Below, one piece after another: positions 62,928 to 64,000 of a DNA stretch of 64,000 bases (its first letter is position 1; the number at the start of each line of letters is the position of its first letter). Below the pieces are notes generated by a model that saw nothing but the letters and a program-made list of their open reading frames with translations, did no database searches and was not told where the DNA came from. The stretch is from the NCBI GenBank assembly GCA_934202095.1, contig CAKPXN010000001.1:62001-126000 (forward strand). The letters are read 5' to 3'. The position numbers were made by a program, and so were the translations under genes. Source of the DNA: an uncultured Veillonella sp. (GTDB lineage Bacteria; Bacillota; Negativicutes; Veillonellales; Veillonellaceae).

Positions 62928-64000
62928 CTAATAATTACTTACTGCTTCGCTTCTAGTAAGCAAAGCCACTGCCTCAACATGAGCAGTCATTGGGAACATG
63001 TCTACAGGTTGTACTTCTTTAAGTTCATAGCCATAGTGTGTGAGGATTTCAATATCTCTTGCCATCGTTGCTGGGTTACAAGATACATAAACAATGCGTT
63101 TTGGTTCCATGCCCGCTGCAGAGGTCAACACCTCTTCTTTACAGCCTGCGCGGATTGGATCGAATACGATGACGTCTGGTCGTACGCCGGCCTTGTAAAG
63201 TTTTGGCATTTCTTCAGCCGCATCAGCGACAATAAATTCTGTATTATCATAACCATTGTTTCGAGCATTTTCACGAGCATTGATAATAGCTGGCTCTACG
63301 ATTTCAATGCCGATAACATGTTTTGCCTTATGTGCTAAGAATAGTGAAATAGTACCTGTACCACAATACGCATCGATAACGGTTTCATTACCTTTAAGAT
63401 CCGCATAGGCTAATGCCTGATCATAAAGCACCGTTGTTTGTTCTGGATTCACTTGGAAGAATGAATGTGGTGACAAGGTAAAACGTAGGTCTTTAATATG
63501 GTCTGTAATCATACCATCTCCGTAAAGAACATGATTAGTAGGACCTAAAATGACATTAGTACGTTTACCATTCACATTATGAACGATGGTTTCCACTTGT
63601 GGTATACAATTTATTATTCTATCAACCCATTCTTTTTGATGCGGTAAATATTCAGTAGCCGTTACAAGAATAACCATCCATCCAGATTGTCCAATACGGC
63701 CAATTACATGGCGTAATACACCTTTGCCTGTATGTTCATCGTATGGCTCAACATCAAATTCTTTAGCGATATCATAACACACTTGAGCAATTGTGTTATT
63801 TCCTTCATCTTGGATAGGACAATTCGTCCCCTGTACGATATCGTGAGATCCCATTGCATAGAATCCCATTTGAATGTCGCCACTAACACCACCGACAGGC
63901 ATTTGCATTTTGTTTCGATACGCCCAAGGTTCTTTTGGTCCTAGTGTAGGTTTTACAAGGTCAGGATTTTGGTGACCGATGCGTTCTATTACGTCCTTCA
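62928..64000 (-). CDS. rlmD: 23S rRNA m5U methyltransferase, RlmD/TrmA family (5' end beyond window)
   Basis: The frame is open to the window edge; the internal Met at 63908 is not the start because the preceding codons read PKEPWAYRNKMQMPVG, a conserved family segment. Further motifs: HSFFQVNPEQ, the SAM site DAYCGTGTISLFLAHKA, FDPIRAGCKEE and catalytic Cys in YVSCNPATMARDI. It methylates U1939-type sites of 23S rRNA; paralogous RlmCD or TrmA cannot be excluded. The missing 5' part would carry the TRAM domain and iron-sulfur cluster. Confidence 0.9.
   Translation of the reverse strand, partial: KDVIERIGHQNPDLVKPTLGPKEPWAYRNKMQMPVGGVSGDIQMGFYAMGSHDIVQGTNCPIQDEGNNTIAQVCYDIAKEFDVEPYDEHTGKGVLRHVIGRIGQSGWMVILVTATEYLPHQKEWVDRIINCIPQVETIVHNVNGKRTNVILGPTNHVLYGDGMITDHIKDLRFTLSPHSFFQVNPEQTTVLYDQALAYADLKGNETVIDAYCGTGTISLFLAHKAKHVIGIEIVEPAIINARENARNNGYDNTEFIVADAAEEMPKLYKAGVRPDVIVFDPIRAGCKEEVLTSAAGMEPKRIVYVSCNPATMARDIEILTHYGYELKEVQPVDMFPMTAHVEAVALLTRSEAVSNY

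Noticed and set aside
62928-63908. RlmD start at the Met at 63908
   Set aside because: Upstream codons to the window edge encode conserved family residues (PKEPWAYRNK), so the gene is partial and starts outside.

Overview
The window looks like a chromosomal segment of a Negativicutes bacterium close to Veillonella: low-GC, Firmicute-like genes with strong Shine-Dalgarno sites sit beside genes for an outer membrane (ADP-heptose and inner-core LPS synthesis, a TonB-dependent receptor, a trimeric autotransporter). A full-length pyruvate carboxylase and a dicarboxylate-type anion transporter fit a lactate/dicarboxylate-fermenting lifestyle. This assignment is inference from gene content. Almost every gene lies on the minus strand; only four (about 40.7-41.7, 44.2-44.9 and 59.9-62.1 kb) lie on plus.

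Layout. (1) 1-7.1 kb: a tightly overlapping minus-strand operon, visibly very AT-rich, with a divergent HldE-like sugar kinase, a galactokinase-like GHMP kinase, a dTMP-kinase-like protein, a nucleotidyltransferase-fold protein, a GT9 heptosyltransferase-like protein, a SufS-type cysteine desulfurase and a SufU-like domain fused to a second nucleotidyltransferase-like domain (cut by the window edge). I know of no described pathway with this combination; it is the best candidate for an undescribed system. (2) 7.3-13.5 kb: a second AT-rich block with a Ycf46-like AAA+ ATPase, a protein pairing a PD-(D/E)XK-like motif with a glycine-zipper C-terminus, a conserved uncharacterised protein and two paralogous small acidic proteins. 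It resembles a toxin/immunity or defence cassette. (3) 13.6-21 kb: dut, pnp, rpsO and an ABC importer with two tandem substrate-binding lipoproteins. (4) 21-40.7 kb: housekeeping genes: two M18 aminopeptidases, a DEDD exonuclease, two heptosyltransferases, gmhB, hldD, hldE, gmhA, a dipeptidase, nrdR, pyc, the anion transporter, an Mrp ATPase, an aminotransferase and a TVP38 membrane protein. (5) 40.7-50 kb: mixed metabolic and repair genes, including a SirTM sirtuin/zinc-macrodomain pair, ilvE, ogt, a radical SAM/B12 protein and a prolyl-tRNA editing protein. (6) 50-57.6 kb: an accessory run of immunity-like proteins (DUF4375, SUKH, ankyrin, small acidic proteins), an ADP-ribosylglycohydrolase and a single-chain GmrSD-type DUF262/DUF1524 endonuclease. 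(7) 58-64 kb: trimeric autotransporter and TonB receptor, divergently transcribed, then a hypothetical gene and a partial rlmD-type rRNA methyltransferase.

How the genes work together: gmhA, hldE, gmhB and hldD make ADP-L-glycero-D-manno-heptose from sedoheptulose 7-phosphate, and the two adjacent GT9 enzymes would attach it to the LPS core. The 0-7 kb cluster carries another HldE-like kinase whose cytidylyltransferase half is degenerate, plus its own GT9 protein and its own sulfur-mobilising pair. That suggests a dedicated, possibly sulfur-containing sugar or nucleotide product, but the product cannot be deduced here.

Non-coding: many clear intrinsic terminators, several good sigma70-type promoters, and a probable ~73-nt plus-strand small RNA between nrdR and pyc with a textbook promoter (TTGTCT, 17 bp, TATACT) and terminator. 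I saw no tRNA, rRNA, CRISPR array or insertion sequence.
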